64,000 bases of DNA from assembly GCA_020635795.1 (NCBI GenBank), contig JACJZD010000001.1:567001-631000 (forward strand), in the 5' to 3' direction. The translations under genes and the position numbers were made by a program. The stretch is from Flavobacteriales bacterium. Lineage in GTDB: Bacteria > Bacteroidota > Bacteroidia > Flavobacteriales_E > Vicingaceae. How positions within the stretch are numbered: position 1 is the stretch's first letter; the number at the start of each line of letters is the position of its first letter. Below, piece after piece: positions 7,493 to 16,031 of the stretch. The notes below the pieces were generated by a model, which searched no databases, was not told the DNA's origin, and was given only the letters and a program-made list of their open reading frames with translations.

Positions 7493-10099
7493 ATGAAAAC
7501 AAAACTACTTACTTCTATTTCGTTGGCTTTTTTAAGTCTTTCATCTATTGCTCAGCCAGGAAGCTTGGATATGACATTCACACCAGGAGGAGGTCCTTCA
7601 GCAAGAGTCTACGATTCTAAAATCCATACAAGTGGAAAACCACTATTTGCAGGAACTTTTAATGAATACGATTCGTGGTTAACTAATCAGGTTGGTTTAA
7701 TACTTGCTAATATAAATGGAACATGGAATTCATCATTTAATATAACAGCACCGGGTGGAATAGCACATGATATCTATTGTTCTGCGATTGAATCAAATGG
7801 AAATATTCTTGCAGGTGGCTCAATTTATCATTTTGGAGGAGTTCAAGGTAGTTTACTCAAAAGATTTAATGAGTTTGGGGCATTAGATAATACATTCAAT
7901 CCTGCGGAATTGTTAAATGGAGAAGTACGTGCTATTGGAGTTCAAACTGATGGTAAAATAATTTATGCTGCTTATTATACGGATGCTATAAACACAACCA
8001 TACCTCTGTATAAGTTTGAACGATTAAATACAAGTGGTAGTATAGATAATACATTTAATGTTGGAACTGGGCCAAACGATCAAATTCGTTCTATGGCTAT
8101 TCAATCTGATGGAAAGATTATTATTGGAGGAAGGTTTACGTCATACAACGGTACTGCTAAAAATTATATTGCTCGAGTAAACACAAATGGATCAATTGAT
8201 AATACGTTCAATATAGGCACAGGATTTAACACTTTTGCTGAAGTGAGAAATATTCAAATACAAGCTGATGGGAAAATTATTGTTGTGGGAGAATTTACAA
8301 CTTTCAATGGAACTTCCCGGTCAGGTATTGTACGATTAAATACTAATGGTAGTATTGATACTTCATTTAATCCTGGAACTGGAGCAAGTGGAGGAAGTAC
8401 AACAGGGGTTTATGATGTTGCTATTCAAGCTGATGGAAAAATTATTATTGTAGGTAATTTCTTTTCATACAATGGAACAAACATAAAATCTGTAGCAAGA
8501 ATTAACACAAATGGAACTTTAGATGGAGTGTTTAATCCTGGTACAGGTGCAAACGATAATATACATTCTGTATCTATCCAAACAGATGAAAAAATTATTA
8601 TTGCTGGAGATTTTACTTCTTATAATGGTACAACAAGAAATAGGGTTGCACGTTTGTTAAACTGCACCCCACCAACTATTACAGGGACAACTCCAAACAA
8701 CAGATGCGGAACAGGAACAGTTACCTTGGGTGCAACAGCAAGTTCAGGTACATTGAGCTGGTATGCAGCATCTACAGGAGGAAGTGCATTAGGAACAGGA
8801 ACAAGTTTTATAACTCCAAGTATTAGTACAACAACTACGTATTATGTAGAAGCATCAAACGGAGGTTGTACATCTTCAAGAACAGCAGTAATAGCTACTA
8901 TAAATACGATACCAACAATAACAGGAACAACTCCAAACAACAGATGCGGAACAGGAACAGTTACCTTGGGTGCAACATCAAGTTCAGGTACATTGAGCTG
9001 GTATGCAGCATCTACAGGAGGAAGTGCATTAGGAACCGGAACAAGTTTTGTAACTCCAAGCATTAGTACAACAACTACGTATTATGTAGAAGCATCAAAC
9101 GGAGGTTGTACATCTTCAAGAACAGCAGTAATAGCTACTATAAATGCGATACCAACAATAACAGGAACAACTCCAAACAACAGATGCGGAACAGGAACAG
9201 TTACCTTGGGTGCAACATCAAGTTCAGGTACATTGAGCTGGTATGCAGCATCTACAGGAGGAAGTGCATTAGGAACCGGAACAAGTTTTGTAACTCCAAG
9301 CATTAGTACAACAACTACGTATTATGTAGAAGCATCAAACGGAGGTTGTACATCTTCAAGAACAGCAGTAATAGCTACTATAAATGCGATACCAACAATA
9401 ACAGGAACAACTCCAAACAACAGATGCGGAACAGGAACAGTTACCTTGGGTGCAACATCAAGTTCAGGTACATTGAGCTGGTATGCAGCATCTACAGGAG
9501 GAAGTGCATTAGGAACTGGAACAAGTTTTGTAACTCCAAGCATTAGTACAACAACTACGTATTATGTAGAAGCATCAAATGGAGGTTGTACATCTTCAAG
9601 AACCGCAGTATTAGCTACTGTAAATACTAGCCCAACAGCTACTGTAAACCAAACAGGTAATACACTTACTGCACTAGAAACTGGAATGACTTATCAATGG
9701 GTAGATTGTAATAACAGTAATGCTCCAATTAGTGGTCAAATCAACCAAAACTTTAATGTTACCATAAATGGAAATTATGCAGTGGTGGTTTCTAACGGAA
9801 GTTGCCAAACTACTTCTAGTTGTACTAATGTTATTGTTACTGGAATAAATAATAATTCAGTTAAGAGTTATTTTAATGTTTACCCAAACCCAGTAAATAA
9901 TGGACAAATAAACATCTCATCAGATGACCAACTAATTAACCTATTGATGTATGATGCTTTAGGTAAAATAGTATTGTCAAATGAAAATTTGAATAGTAAA
10001 AGCACAATTGTTCAAGTAACTGATTTACAAAAAGGTATTTATTTCTTACAAGTAAAATCAACAAAAAATCAAATAATACAAAAAGTAATTATTCAGTAA
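7493..10099 (+). CDS. T9SS cargo: delta-60-type repeats plus four Ig-like repeats
   Basis: Large secreted surface protein (868 residues). Domain order: signal peptide (1-21, ending SSIAQ); about six copies of a delta-60-type repeat (pattern xxDGKIIIxGxF...YNGT...R.NTNGSIDxTFN) that probably form a beta-propeller, about 30-390; four nearly identical 80-residue Ig-like repeats (about 394-713); a cysteine-containing linker; and a type A T9SS sorting domain beginning YFNVYPNP near the C-terminus and ending QKVIIQ. ATG at 7493 is chosen over TTG at 7466 because it places the lysine-rich signal peptide at the N-terminus. Likely exported through T9SS and anchored at the surface. Ligand or role unknown; adhesion is a guess. 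Confidence 0.9.
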   Translation: MKTKLLTSISLAFLSLSSIAQPGSLDMTFTPGGGPSARVYDSKIHTSGKPLFAGTFNEYDSWLTNQVGLILANINGTWNSSFNITAPGGIAHDIYCSAIESNGNILAGGSIYHFGGVQGSLLKRFNEFGALDNTFNPAELLNGEVRAIGVQTDGKIIYAAYYTDAINTTIPLYKFERLNTSGSIDNTFNVGTGPNDQIRSMAIQSDGKIIIGGRFTSYNGTAKNYIARVNTNGSIDNTFNIGTGFNTFAEVRNIQIQADGKIIVVGEFTTFNGTSRSGIVRLNTNGSIDTSFNPGTGASGGSTTGVYDVAIQADGKIIIVGNFFSYNGTNIKSVARINTNGTLDGVFNPGTGANDNIHSVSIQTDEKIIIAGDFTSYNGTTRNRVARLLNCTPPTITGTTPNNRCGTGTVTLGATASSGTLSWYAASTGGSALGTGTSFITPSISTTTTYYVEASNGGCTSSRTAVIATINTIPTITGTTPNNRCGTGTVTLGATSSSGTLSWYAASTGGSALGTGTSFVTPSISTTTTYYVEASNGGCTSSRTAVIATINAIPTITGTTPNNRCGTGTVTLGATSSSGTLSWYAASTGGSALGTGTSFVTPSISTTTTYYVEASNGGCTSSRTAVIATINAIPTITGTTPNNRCGTGTVTLGATSSSGTLSWYAASTGGSALGTGTSFVTPSISTTTTYYVEASNGGCTSSRTAVLATVNTSPTATVNQTGNTLTALETGMTYQWVDCNNSNAPISGQINQNFNVTINGNYAVVVSNGSCQTTSSCTNVIVTGINNNSVKSYFNVYPNPVNNGQINISSDDQLINLLMYDALGKIVLSNENLNSKSTIVQVTDLQKGIYFLQVKSTKNQIIQKVIIQ
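8671..9630 (+). repeat. four tandem 240-bp repeats inside the T9SS cargo gene
   Basis: Exact period of 240 bp: 8671-8910, 8911-9150, 9151-9390 and 9391-9630. By eye the second and third copies are identical over all 240 bases; the outer copies differ at a few positions, mostly near the array edges. Each encodes one Ig-like module of 80 residues with two cysteines (NNRCGTG and NGGCTSS). The near-identity points to recent expansion or ongoing gene conversion. Confidence 0.97.
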
Positions 10100-10114
10100 T
10101 AATAAGTTAATCCG

Positions 10115-10777
10115 ATGAAGAAAATACTCATAACCATAAAGTTAACTTTTATAACGATTGCATTAATAGCTCAACCAACTGATACAGAAATTACTAATAA
10201 GTTAAAAGCAGAGGGAGCTTTAGAAGTGAAATTTTTTAGTGCAAAAGGAACTGTACATACTTCATTAACAGAAAAATGGTACGAAAGAACGGCTGAAAGT
10301 AAGTGGAAAACTAATAAAGAAGGTGTTTATACTTGGAGTCGCTCTGATTATCGTTACGATTATTTGGCCGGTAAATGGTCATATACTCGAAGTTATTTTG
10401 CTGATAGTTGGTATGAAGGTATTCCTAATCCATCTGAAGCAGAAGTGTTGAAAATAATCAATGATGATATCGAGAAATATATGAGTGGATCAGGAGAAAC
10501 CATTGGTAAACCAGAAAGTATAAAATTAGCTGATAAGCCAAAATGGACATGGGAATCATTAAAAAAAGCAACGTGTTATACTGAAGCCATTTATACAGTT
10601 AAAATTGACCAGATTGGGAATGCCCAAAAGATAAAACAAATAAAAACTGTTAGTTTGTATAAAGACAAAGAGGATAAAAATGCACCTTTTGTACGTTTTA
10701 TTAGTTATAATGAGGGAGAGCCAATTGTATTAGAAAATGTAAGTTATGAAGTAGAAAACGAGCAAGAAACAGAATAA
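10115..10777 (+). CDS. hypothetical secreted protein
   Basis: A 220-residue protein with a signal peptide (MKKILITIKLTFITIALIAQ) and a mature part rich in Lys, Glu, Trp and Tyr, with repeated WYE/WK motifs in the first half. No T9SS domain or lipobox is visible, so a periplasmic location is most likely. It starts 15 bases after the stop of the T9SS cargo gene and is followed by a strong terminator, so the two probably form a transcription unit. No family recognised. Confidence 0.75.
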   Translation: MKKILITIKLTFITIALIAQPTDTEITNKLKAEGALEVKFFSAKGTVHTSLTEKWYERTAESKWKTNKEGVYTWSRSDYRYDYLAGKWSYTRSYFADSWYEGIPNPSEAEVLKIINDDIEKYMSGSGETIGKPESIKLADKPKWTWESLKKATCYTEAIYTVKIDQIGNAQKIKQIKTVSLYKDKEDKNAPFVRFISYNEGEPIVLENVSYEVENEQETE

Positions 10778-10801
10778 TAAAAATAGTTTAAGTTGAAAAA
10801 A

Positions 10802-10835
10802 AACAAAGGGCAGTTTTAGCTGCCCTTTGTTTTTT
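10802..10835. terminator. bidirectional intrinsic terminator
   Basis: Perfect 12-bp stem (AACAAAGGGCAG, 10802-10813; CTGCCCTTTGTT, 10820-10831) with a 6-base loop, flanked by an A-tract on the left and T-tract on the right. It lies between the convergent genes ending at 10777 and 10852 and can serve both. Confidence 0.92.
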
Positions 10836-10851
10836 ACTGTAAAATGTATTT

Positions 10852-11394
10852 TTAGTTTGAAACCTGATACTTTTCTTTAAACGAATCCCAGTTCCAAATA
10901 AAACTTTCCATAATTTCATCCATACGTTTTAAAAACATAGGATTTGGACTTCTCATGGCTTTAAAGTATTCGTCTTGGTATTCGTTCAAATTGTATTTTC
11001 CAAACACTGCTTTAGAAACGCCATACAAGGTGTTTTTTGAAGGCTGATTTACTTTAGCAATGTAGTTTTGATAATCTTTTATTACTTTTTCTAGGGTTGC
11101 TTTATCCACGCCAAACACTTGTGAAAGTTGTTCGAAAATAATATCCAGCAATCTTTCATCTTGATTATTGTTAAAGTGTTGAGGAATATACGTTAGGTTA
11201 GCAGCAATAATAATTAACAAAAATTTTTCAGAGTTGTTTTCTTGAATGTTTGGTGATTCTACAAATTCTGGAGAATCATTAATTATTCCAGCAACTTCAG
11301 GAAATCCCTTCTCCACAGTATCCAACAAATTGTTAATAAAGATATTTACTGCAACATCTTCTTTAATTTTCTTTTTGCCAAATAGTGTAAACAT
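10852..11394 (-). CDS. hypothetical cytoplasmic protein
   Basis: A 180-residue, mainly helical acidic protein without signal peptide or membrane segment. It begins MFTLFGKKK and has a C-terminal part with several aromatic residues (ESFIWNWDSFKEKY). No catalytic motif or family is recognised. It stands alone on the minus strand between two terminators and is thus probably monocistronic. Confidence 0.7.
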   Translation of the reverse strand: MFTLFGKKKIKEDVAVNIFINNLLDTVEKGFPEVAGIINDSPEFVESPNIQENNSEKFLLIIIAANLTYIPQHFNNNQDERLLDIIFEQLSQVFGVDKATLEKVIKDYQNYIAKVNQPSKNTLYGVSKAVFGKYNLNEYQDEYFKAMRSPNPMFLKRMDEIMESFIWNWDSFKEKYQVSN

Positions 11395-11485
11395 AAACTA
11401 CTGTAATTATGGTTTATACAAATTTAAAATATAGACAATGTTATATTAACAGGTTGTAAAGAGCTTATTAACAAAGTTATTAACG

Positions 11486-11513
11486 AAAAATGCCCCAATC
11501 GGGGCATTTTTTA
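11486..11513 (-). terminator. intrinsic terminator after the 148-residue secreted protein gene
   Basis: Perfect 11-bp stem (AAAAATGCCCC, 11486-11496; GGGGCATTTTT, 11501-11511) with a 4-base loop. It lies just 3' of the minus-strand gene ending at 11535 and has T-tracts on both strands. Confidence 0.88.
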
Positions 11514-11534
11514 ACTTTTATTTAAAATAGGGTA

Positions 11535-11981
11535 TTATTTTCTAAAAATGTAACGAGTAATAAAAATACCATTACCATCATCTTTACCAGCATCACTTTC
11601 AACACCACTTACTACAGTAAACAATTCCCATCCTTCCTCTGACAACGTGTTTAAAATAGAAGTAATCATTGCGTCGTTTGAAGCAATGTTTTGGAAGTTT
11701 AAACCAACCATACTGTAAAAGTTCAAGATTTTAGTTTCGTTTAATTCATCAATCTTAGCATCTTTTCTTTTTACGTCTCCTTGTTTACTGTCTTTACCAT
11801 TTTCTCGTTGAGTAGTAAACATAGCAGCATCTACTGTAGATGTACCTTCAATAATTCTTGAACGACCTAAACCACCCGGAACAATAGACTCAATGGTAGT
11901 GATAATTTTGTATTTTTTTTGAGCACTTGCATCAATAAAAAACGCACCTAACAATAAGGCTGATAATAAAATTCTTTTCAT
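11535..11981 (-). CDS. hypothetical secreted protein, DUF4177-like C-terminus
   Basis: Signal peptide (MKRILLSALLLGAFFIDASAQ) and a mature domain of about 125 residues. The pattern LNTLSEEGWELFTVV followed by a final strand ending in ITRYIFRK resembles small DUF4177-type proteins, where a GWE(L/Y) strand precedes a terminal beta strand. No enzyme motif is visible. It is a single gene with its own terminator. The family resemblance is by pattern only. Confidence 0.7.
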   Translation of the reverse strand: MKRILLSALLLGAFFIDASAQKKYKIITTIESIVPGGLGRSRIIEGTSTVDAAMFTTQRENGKDSKQGDVKRKDAKIDELNETKILNFYSMVGLNFQNIASNDAMITSILNTLSEEGWELFTVVSGVESDAGKDDGNGIFITRYIFRK

Positions 11982-12032
11982 AGTTAATTTACTTTTGGTT
12001 TATAATAAAAGTAAATATAACAATTTTAGTGC

Positions 12033-13253
12033 CTAAATGGAGATTTCTTTTTTACGAATAGAAGAACCTTCATAAACCAATAAAGCTTGCTTTAAACAAA
12101 CCAATGCTTCTTTTAAAGATTCTTTATTCAATACATAAGCAATACGAACTTCTTTTTTTCCCAAGCCTTTTGTTGCATAAAATCCAGCAGCAGGAGCTAG
12201 CATTACGGTTTGATTGTTGTATTCAAATTCTTCCAATAACCATTGACAAAACTCTTCGGCATTATCAACAGGTAATTCAGCTACAGCATAAAATGCACCG
12301 CCAGGATTAGGGCATTTAACACCTTCAATAGCATTTAAACCTTCAATTACAATGTTTCTACGTTGTACGTATTCAGCAGTAACATTGTCAAAGTACGATT
12401 TTGGCGTTTGTAGAGCCGCTTCTCCAGCAATTTGACCAAAAGTTGGTGGGCTTAATCGTGCTTGTGCATACTTTAATGCGGTTGAAATAAGTTTTTTGTT
12501 TTTTGAAATGAAAGCACCTATTCGTGCACCACACATGCTGTATCTTTTCGAAACCGAATCAATTACAATAGCATGTTCTTCAATTCCAGTTAAGTTAAAT
12601 ACTGAATAATGTGTGTTACCATCGTAACAGAATTCACGGTAAACTTCGTCAGCTATTAAATACAGATTGTGTTTGATAACAATATTTTTTAGTGTTTCTA
12701 ATTCTTCTTTAGAATATAAATAACCCGTTGGATTACCTGGGTTACAAATTAATATAGCTTTTGTTTTTGGAGTTATTAATTTTTCAAATTCAGCAATAGG
12801 AGGCAAACTAAAACCAGTATCAATTGATGATGTAACTGGAACAACTTTTACGCCTGCTGTAGTTGCAAAGCCATTGTAATTGGCATAAAATGGTTCAGGA
12901 ATAATAACCTCGTCGCCTTCGTTTAAACAAGAATTAAAAGCAAACAATAAAGCCTCTGAACCACCTGTTGTTATTAAAATATCTTCAAATGAAACACCCA
13001 AATCTAATTTGTTGTAATATTCAGCCAAGCCTTTTCTGTACGATTCTATACCTGCAGAGTGACTGTATTCTACTACCTTGAAATTAATATCTTTTATGGC
13101 TTTTAAAGCAACTGCAGGAGTTTCAATATCTGGTTGACCAATATTTAAATGAAACACTTTTCTCCCTTTCTTTTTTGCAGCTTCTGCATAAGGAACTAAT
13201 TTACGTATTGGTGATTCTGGCATTACGTTGCCACGATTTGAAATTGCAGGCAT
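12033..13253 (-). CDS. PLP-dependent class I/II aminotransferase
   Basis: Cytosolic aminotransferase of the aspartate/alanine fold-type I group, 406 residues. Visible are NPGNPTG (171-177), the pyridoxal-contacting D202-E-V-Y, the Schiff-base lysine K236 in SVSKRYS, and R244 for the phosphate. The N-terminal PESPIRKLVPYAEAAKKKG is typical of Bacteroidota members. Substrate cannot be read from the sequence; aspartate, alanine or aromatic amino acids are possible. It is transcribed divergently from the 176-residue membrane protein gene. Confidence 0.9.
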   Translation of the reverse strand: MPAISNRGNVMPESPIRKLVPYAEAAKKKGRKVFHLNIGQPDIETPAVALKAIKDINFKVVEYSHSAGIESYRKGLAEYYNKLDLGVSFEDILITTGGSEALLFAFNSCLNEGDEVIIPEPFYANYNGFATTAGVKVVPVTSSIDTGFSLPPIAEFEKLITPKTKAILICNPGNPTGYLYSKEELETLKNIVIKHNLYLIADEVYREFCYDGNTHYSVFNLTGIEEHAIVIDSVSKRYSMCGARIGAFISKNKKLISTALKYAQARLSPPTFGQIAGEAALQTPKSYFDNVTAEYVQRRNIVIEGLNAIEGVKCPNPGGAFYAVAELPVDNAEEFCQWLLEEFEYNNQTVMLAPAAGFYATKGLGKKEVRIAYVLNKESLKEALVCLKQALLVYEGSSIRKKEISI

Positions 13254-13358
13254 TTTTATAAAATTTTGTACATGGTAAAATTACAAAGAACTTTTTTAAA
13301 TCTGCTCTCAAAAATGTTGGATATAGTCTTTATTACTTATATTTATTTTTTTAAACAG

Positions 13359-13886
13359 ATGTTATTTAACAGCCATAATTCTGATAATATTGAAATTAAA
13401 CCTCGGTTTAAGCTAATATCTTCGTTTTCGAAGGAAGATGTTATTCAAAAAATAAATAACTCGCTTCCAAAACAGGAAATGGTTGAAGCTGATTTTAAAG
13501 GAAATCATTACTTTTTAAGAATTAAAAAAAGTGAGCAACATTATTGGTCTCCATCAATGGAGGTGGTTGTAGAAAGGTATCATAACAACAGAGAAAAGGC
13601 GTATGTAAGGTGTTTGATTGGCCCAAAACAATCAATATGGGTAATGCTAATGTTTTTTTATATTGCTGTTGGTGTTTCTGGTTTTTTTGGTGGGTTGTAT
13701 GGGTTAGCAAAATGGAATTTAGGTAATGAAACCATGTTTATTTGGATAATTCCGGTTGCTATATTTTTATTTGGAGTTATTTATTTTACAGCCAAATATG
13801 GTCAACGAAAAGGAAGAGACCAAGTGTTATATTTAGTGAGTTTTTTATATCACGCTATTGACGATAAAGATATAGAGAGGTTATAA
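13359..13886 (+). CDS. hypothetical membrane protein
   Basis: From ATG 13359 this encodes 175 residues: a soluble N-terminal half followed by two hydrophobic segments (around SIWVMLMFFYIAVGVSGFF and MFIWIIPVAIFLFGVIYF). The frame is open further upstream to 13266 and an ATG-led longer version of 206 residues is possible, but the extra N-terminus lies in the divergent promoter region. No family recognised. It is followed by a strong hairpin terminator and is probably monocistronic. Confidence 0.7.
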   Translation: MLFNSHNSDNIEIKPRFKLISSFSKEDVIQKINNSLPKQEMVEADFKGNHYFLRIKKSEQHYWSPSMEVVVERYHNNREKAYVRCLIGPKQSIWVMLMFFYIAVGVSGFFGGLYGLAKWNLGNETMFIWIIPVAIFLFGVIYFTAKYGQRKGRDQVLYLVSFLYHAIDDKDIERL

Positions 13887-13887
13887 A

Positions 13888-13918
13888 AAAATAAGCTGCT
13901 CATCGAGCAGCTTATTTA
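13888..13918. terminator. bidirectional intrinsic terminator
   Basis: Perfect 12-bp stem (AATAAGCTGCTC, 13890-13901; GAGCAGCTTATT, 13905-13916) with a 3-base loop and flanking A/T tracts, between the convergent genes ending at 13886 and 13964. Confidence 0.92.
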
Positions 13919-13963
13919 AACTTAATTTGAAAATTTACTAAAACTAATCAATAACCACATTTA

Positions 13964-14422
13964 TTAGTGTTCTACAGGACCAGTTGCACCCTCAATAACA
14001 GGACTTGTTTTTGGGGCAATAATGTTCCCTTTAATTCTCAAAACTTTAGTTGCTTCTGTAGCATTTGAAGTTACAGTAACAGATTTGTTAATAGCACCTA
14101 ATCTCTTAGTATCATATTTTACGCTAATTACACCAGTTTTTCCAGGTAAAATTGGTTCTTTCGACCATGTTGGAACTGTACATCCACAGCTACCTGTTGC
14201 ATTTGAAATAATTAATGGTTCTTTACCAGTGTTTTTAAATTTAAACTCTCTAACACCATCAGCACCTTGTTCAATAGTACCATAATCGATAACGTCGTCA
14301 TCAAAAGTCATAACTGCAGCGTTAGGATTTGTAATTACAGCATTGTCGGTTTTGTTTTCTTGAGCTTGTACGCTAAAAATGGTTAAAGCTGCAAGACCAA
14401 AAGTTAATAATATTTTTTTCAT
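13964..14422 (-). CDS. DUF1573 domain-containing secreted protein
   Basis: Signal peptide (MKKILLTFGLAALTIFSVQAQ) followed by an Ig-like DUF1573 domain: FDFG-type strand (FDDDVIDYGTIEQG), FKFKNTG, the conserved GSCGCTVP motif and VKYDTKRLG. Such proteins are widespread exported proteins in Bacteroidota; the biochemical role is unknown. At 152 residues it is a one-domain member. A -7 promoter box lies 25 bases upstream of the ATG, and the gene appears monocistronic, separated from the upstream beta-CASP gene by 89 bases. Confidence 0.9.
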   Translation of the reverse strand: MKKILLTFGLAALTIFSVQAQENKTDNAVITNPNAAVMTFDDDVIDYGTIEQGADGVREFKFKNTGKEPLIISNATGSCGCTVPTWSKEPILPGKTGVISVKYDTKRLGAINKSVTVTSNATEATKVLRIKGNIIAPKTSPVIEGATGPVEH

Positions 14423-14447
14423 GATTCTATTTTTAATATTTATAGTT

Positions 14448-14455
14448 CAAACTTA
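14448..14455 (-). promoter_or_regulatory. -7 box TAAGTTTG for the DUF1573 gene
   Basis: On the minus strand TAAGTTTG matches the Bacteroidota -7 consensus TAnnTTTG, with 25 bases between box and ATG. No TTG -33 element was placed. Confidence 0.5.
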
Positions 14456-14511
14456 AGACTATCTATTGTTATGGATAATCTATTTAACACTTCGTTAACA
14501 AAAATGTTTTA

Positions 14512-15912
14512 TTAGATTAGATATTCCGAATTTAAATCAGGGATTCTTACATTTTGAAATCCAGCTTGTTCCAACTTCTCTCTATATTCAACTTGTACTT
14601 CATATTCGCCGTGTACCAAAAATAACTCTTTTACTTTCGAAGGATCGTTTTGAGTTAAGTATTTAATCATTTCAATATAGTCACCGTGGGCACTATATTC
14701 ATCCATAACTCTTACATCAGCTTTAACTTCATGTTCATCGCCAAATATTTTAACCATTTTATCACCACGTGCTATTCGATGTCCTAATGTTTGCGGAGAA
14801 CAATAGCCTACTACTAAAATAGTGTTTTTAGGGTCTGATATGTTGTTTTTTAAATGGTGCATTATTCTTCCCGCCTCCATCATGCCAGAAGCTGAAATAA
14901 TAATACAAGGTTCATCTGATTTATTTAAAGCTTTTGATTCTTCAACATCTTGAATATAATGTAAACGATTAAATCCAAAAGGATCGGAATCTACTTTCAT
15001 GTAATTTAATATTTTTTGATTATAACATTCTGGATGTTTTTTTAGTATCTCGGTAGCATTGGTCGATAGAGGACTGTCAACATAAACATTTATTTTTGGC
15101 AATTGTCCGTTGGTTTCTAATTGGTCGAGTGCAAAAACAATTTCTTGCGTTCGTCCCAAGCTAAAAGCTGGAATGATGAGTTTTCCTTTTTTTACTACAC
15201 AAGTTTCATAAACAATTTCCAATAAACGTCGTTCACTATTTTTTGTACTTTCATGTAATCTATTACCATAAGTAGATTCAGTAATTATATAATCTGCGTC
15301 AGGATAGGTTTTGGGGTTCTTAATTATTTTGTGGTCTGGTCGACCAATATCTCCAGTATAACAAAGTTTATGAACATTGCCATTTTCTTTAATTTTTAAA
15401 TTAACTGCTCCAGCACCTAAAATATGTCCAACAACGGTAAAACAAAGTTCAATTTCGTTGTCAATCTTTATCCATTTTTCATAATCAACACCCTTAAAGT
15501 ATTTTAGCGATTCTAATGCATCTTCAATGGTATATAGTGGTTCGATTAATTCTAATTCTTTTTGAGCACGAGCTTTGTTAACATAGCGTACATCTGCTTC
15601 CTGAATATGAGCACTATCTACCAACATTATTTCGCATAAATCTTTAGTAGCATTTGTACAAAAAATCTGACCTTTAAATCCTTTTTTAACTAAGTATGGA
15701 ATAGCTCCAGAGTGGTCGATATGCGCATGAGACAATATACAGTAATCAACTTTTGAAGGGTCGAACCCAAGGTTTTTATTGTGATTAGACTCATCAGCAT
15801 CTTTACCTTGAAATAAACCACAATCGAGCAATATTTTTTTTCCAGAATACAAAGTAATAAGATGTTTACTTCCTGTAACCGTTCTTGCCGCACCTTTAAA
15901 TTCTATTCTCAT
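14512..15912 (-). CDS. metallo-beta-lactamase fold hydrolase with beta-CASP/RNA-specificity domains
   Basis: Predicted zinc-dependent nuclease of the YSH1/CPSF73-like group, 466 residues. The metallo-beta-lactamase motif HAHIDHSG lies at residues 62-69 (H62, H64, D66, H67), preceded by TGSKHLI and LLDCGLFQG. A beta-CASP segment (LIIPAFSLGRTQEIVFALD) and a C-terminal RMMK-type region follow, including SASGMMEAGRIMHHL and VHGE. In related proteins this architecture processes RNA; the target here is unknown. A consensus -7 box lies 17 bases upstream of the ATG, so the leader is very short. Confidence 0.9.
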   Translation of the reverse strand: MRIEFKGAARTVTGSKHLITLYSGKKILLDCGLFQGKDADESNHNKNLGFDPSKVDYCILSHAHIDHSGAIPYLVKKGFKGQIFCTNATKDLCEIMLVDSAHIQEADVRYVNKARAQKELELIEPLYTIEDALESLKYFKGVDYEKWIKIDNEIELCFTVVGHILGAGAVNLKIKENGNVHKLCYTGDIGRPDHKIIKNPKTYPDADYIITESTYGNRLHESTKNSERRLLEIVYETCVVKKGKLIIPAFSLGRTQEIVFALDQLETNGQLPKINVYVDSPLSTNATEILKKHPECYNQKILNYMKVDSDPFGFNRLHYIQDVEESKALNKSDEPCIIISASGMMEAGRIMHHLKNNISDPKNTILVVGYCSPQTLGHRIARGDKMVKIFGDEHEVKADVRVMDEYSAHGDYIEMIKYLTQNDPSKVKELFLVHGEYEVQVEYREKLEQAGFQNVRIPDLNSEYLI

Positions 15913-15929
15913 ACTATTTTAATTTTTAG

Positions 15930-15937
15930 CAAAGGTA
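15930..15937 (-). promoter_or_regulatory. -7 box TACCTTTG for the beta-CASP gene
   Basis: Perfect TAnnTTTG match on the minus strand, 17 bases before the ATG at 15912. This implies a 5' leader of roughly 10-13 bases. Confidence 0.6.
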
Positions 15938-16008
15938 ATTCGAAAAATTAACAATATTAATGAGTTTTGACAGCTATTTCTAAAGAAGTTAATTCAAAAA
16001 AAATGTCA

Positions 16009-16016
16009 TAAATTTG
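16009..16016 (+). promoter_or_regulatory. -7 box TAAATTTG for bshB1
   Basis: TAnnTTTG match ending 15 bases before the ATG at 16032. Because the alternative TTG start at 16014 lies within this box, it decides the start in favour of the ATG. Confidence 0.55.
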
Positions 16017-16031
16017 AATAAATTATTTAGC

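Noticed and set aside
8842..9546. Repeated 66- and 73-codon open frames on both strands
   Set aside because: They are frame shadows of the 240-bp Ig-like repeats and recur only because the DNA repeats; no independent start or family features.
8671..9630. CRISPR-like regular array
   Set aside because: The units are 240 bp, contiguous, coding and lack unique spacers; no cas gene is near.
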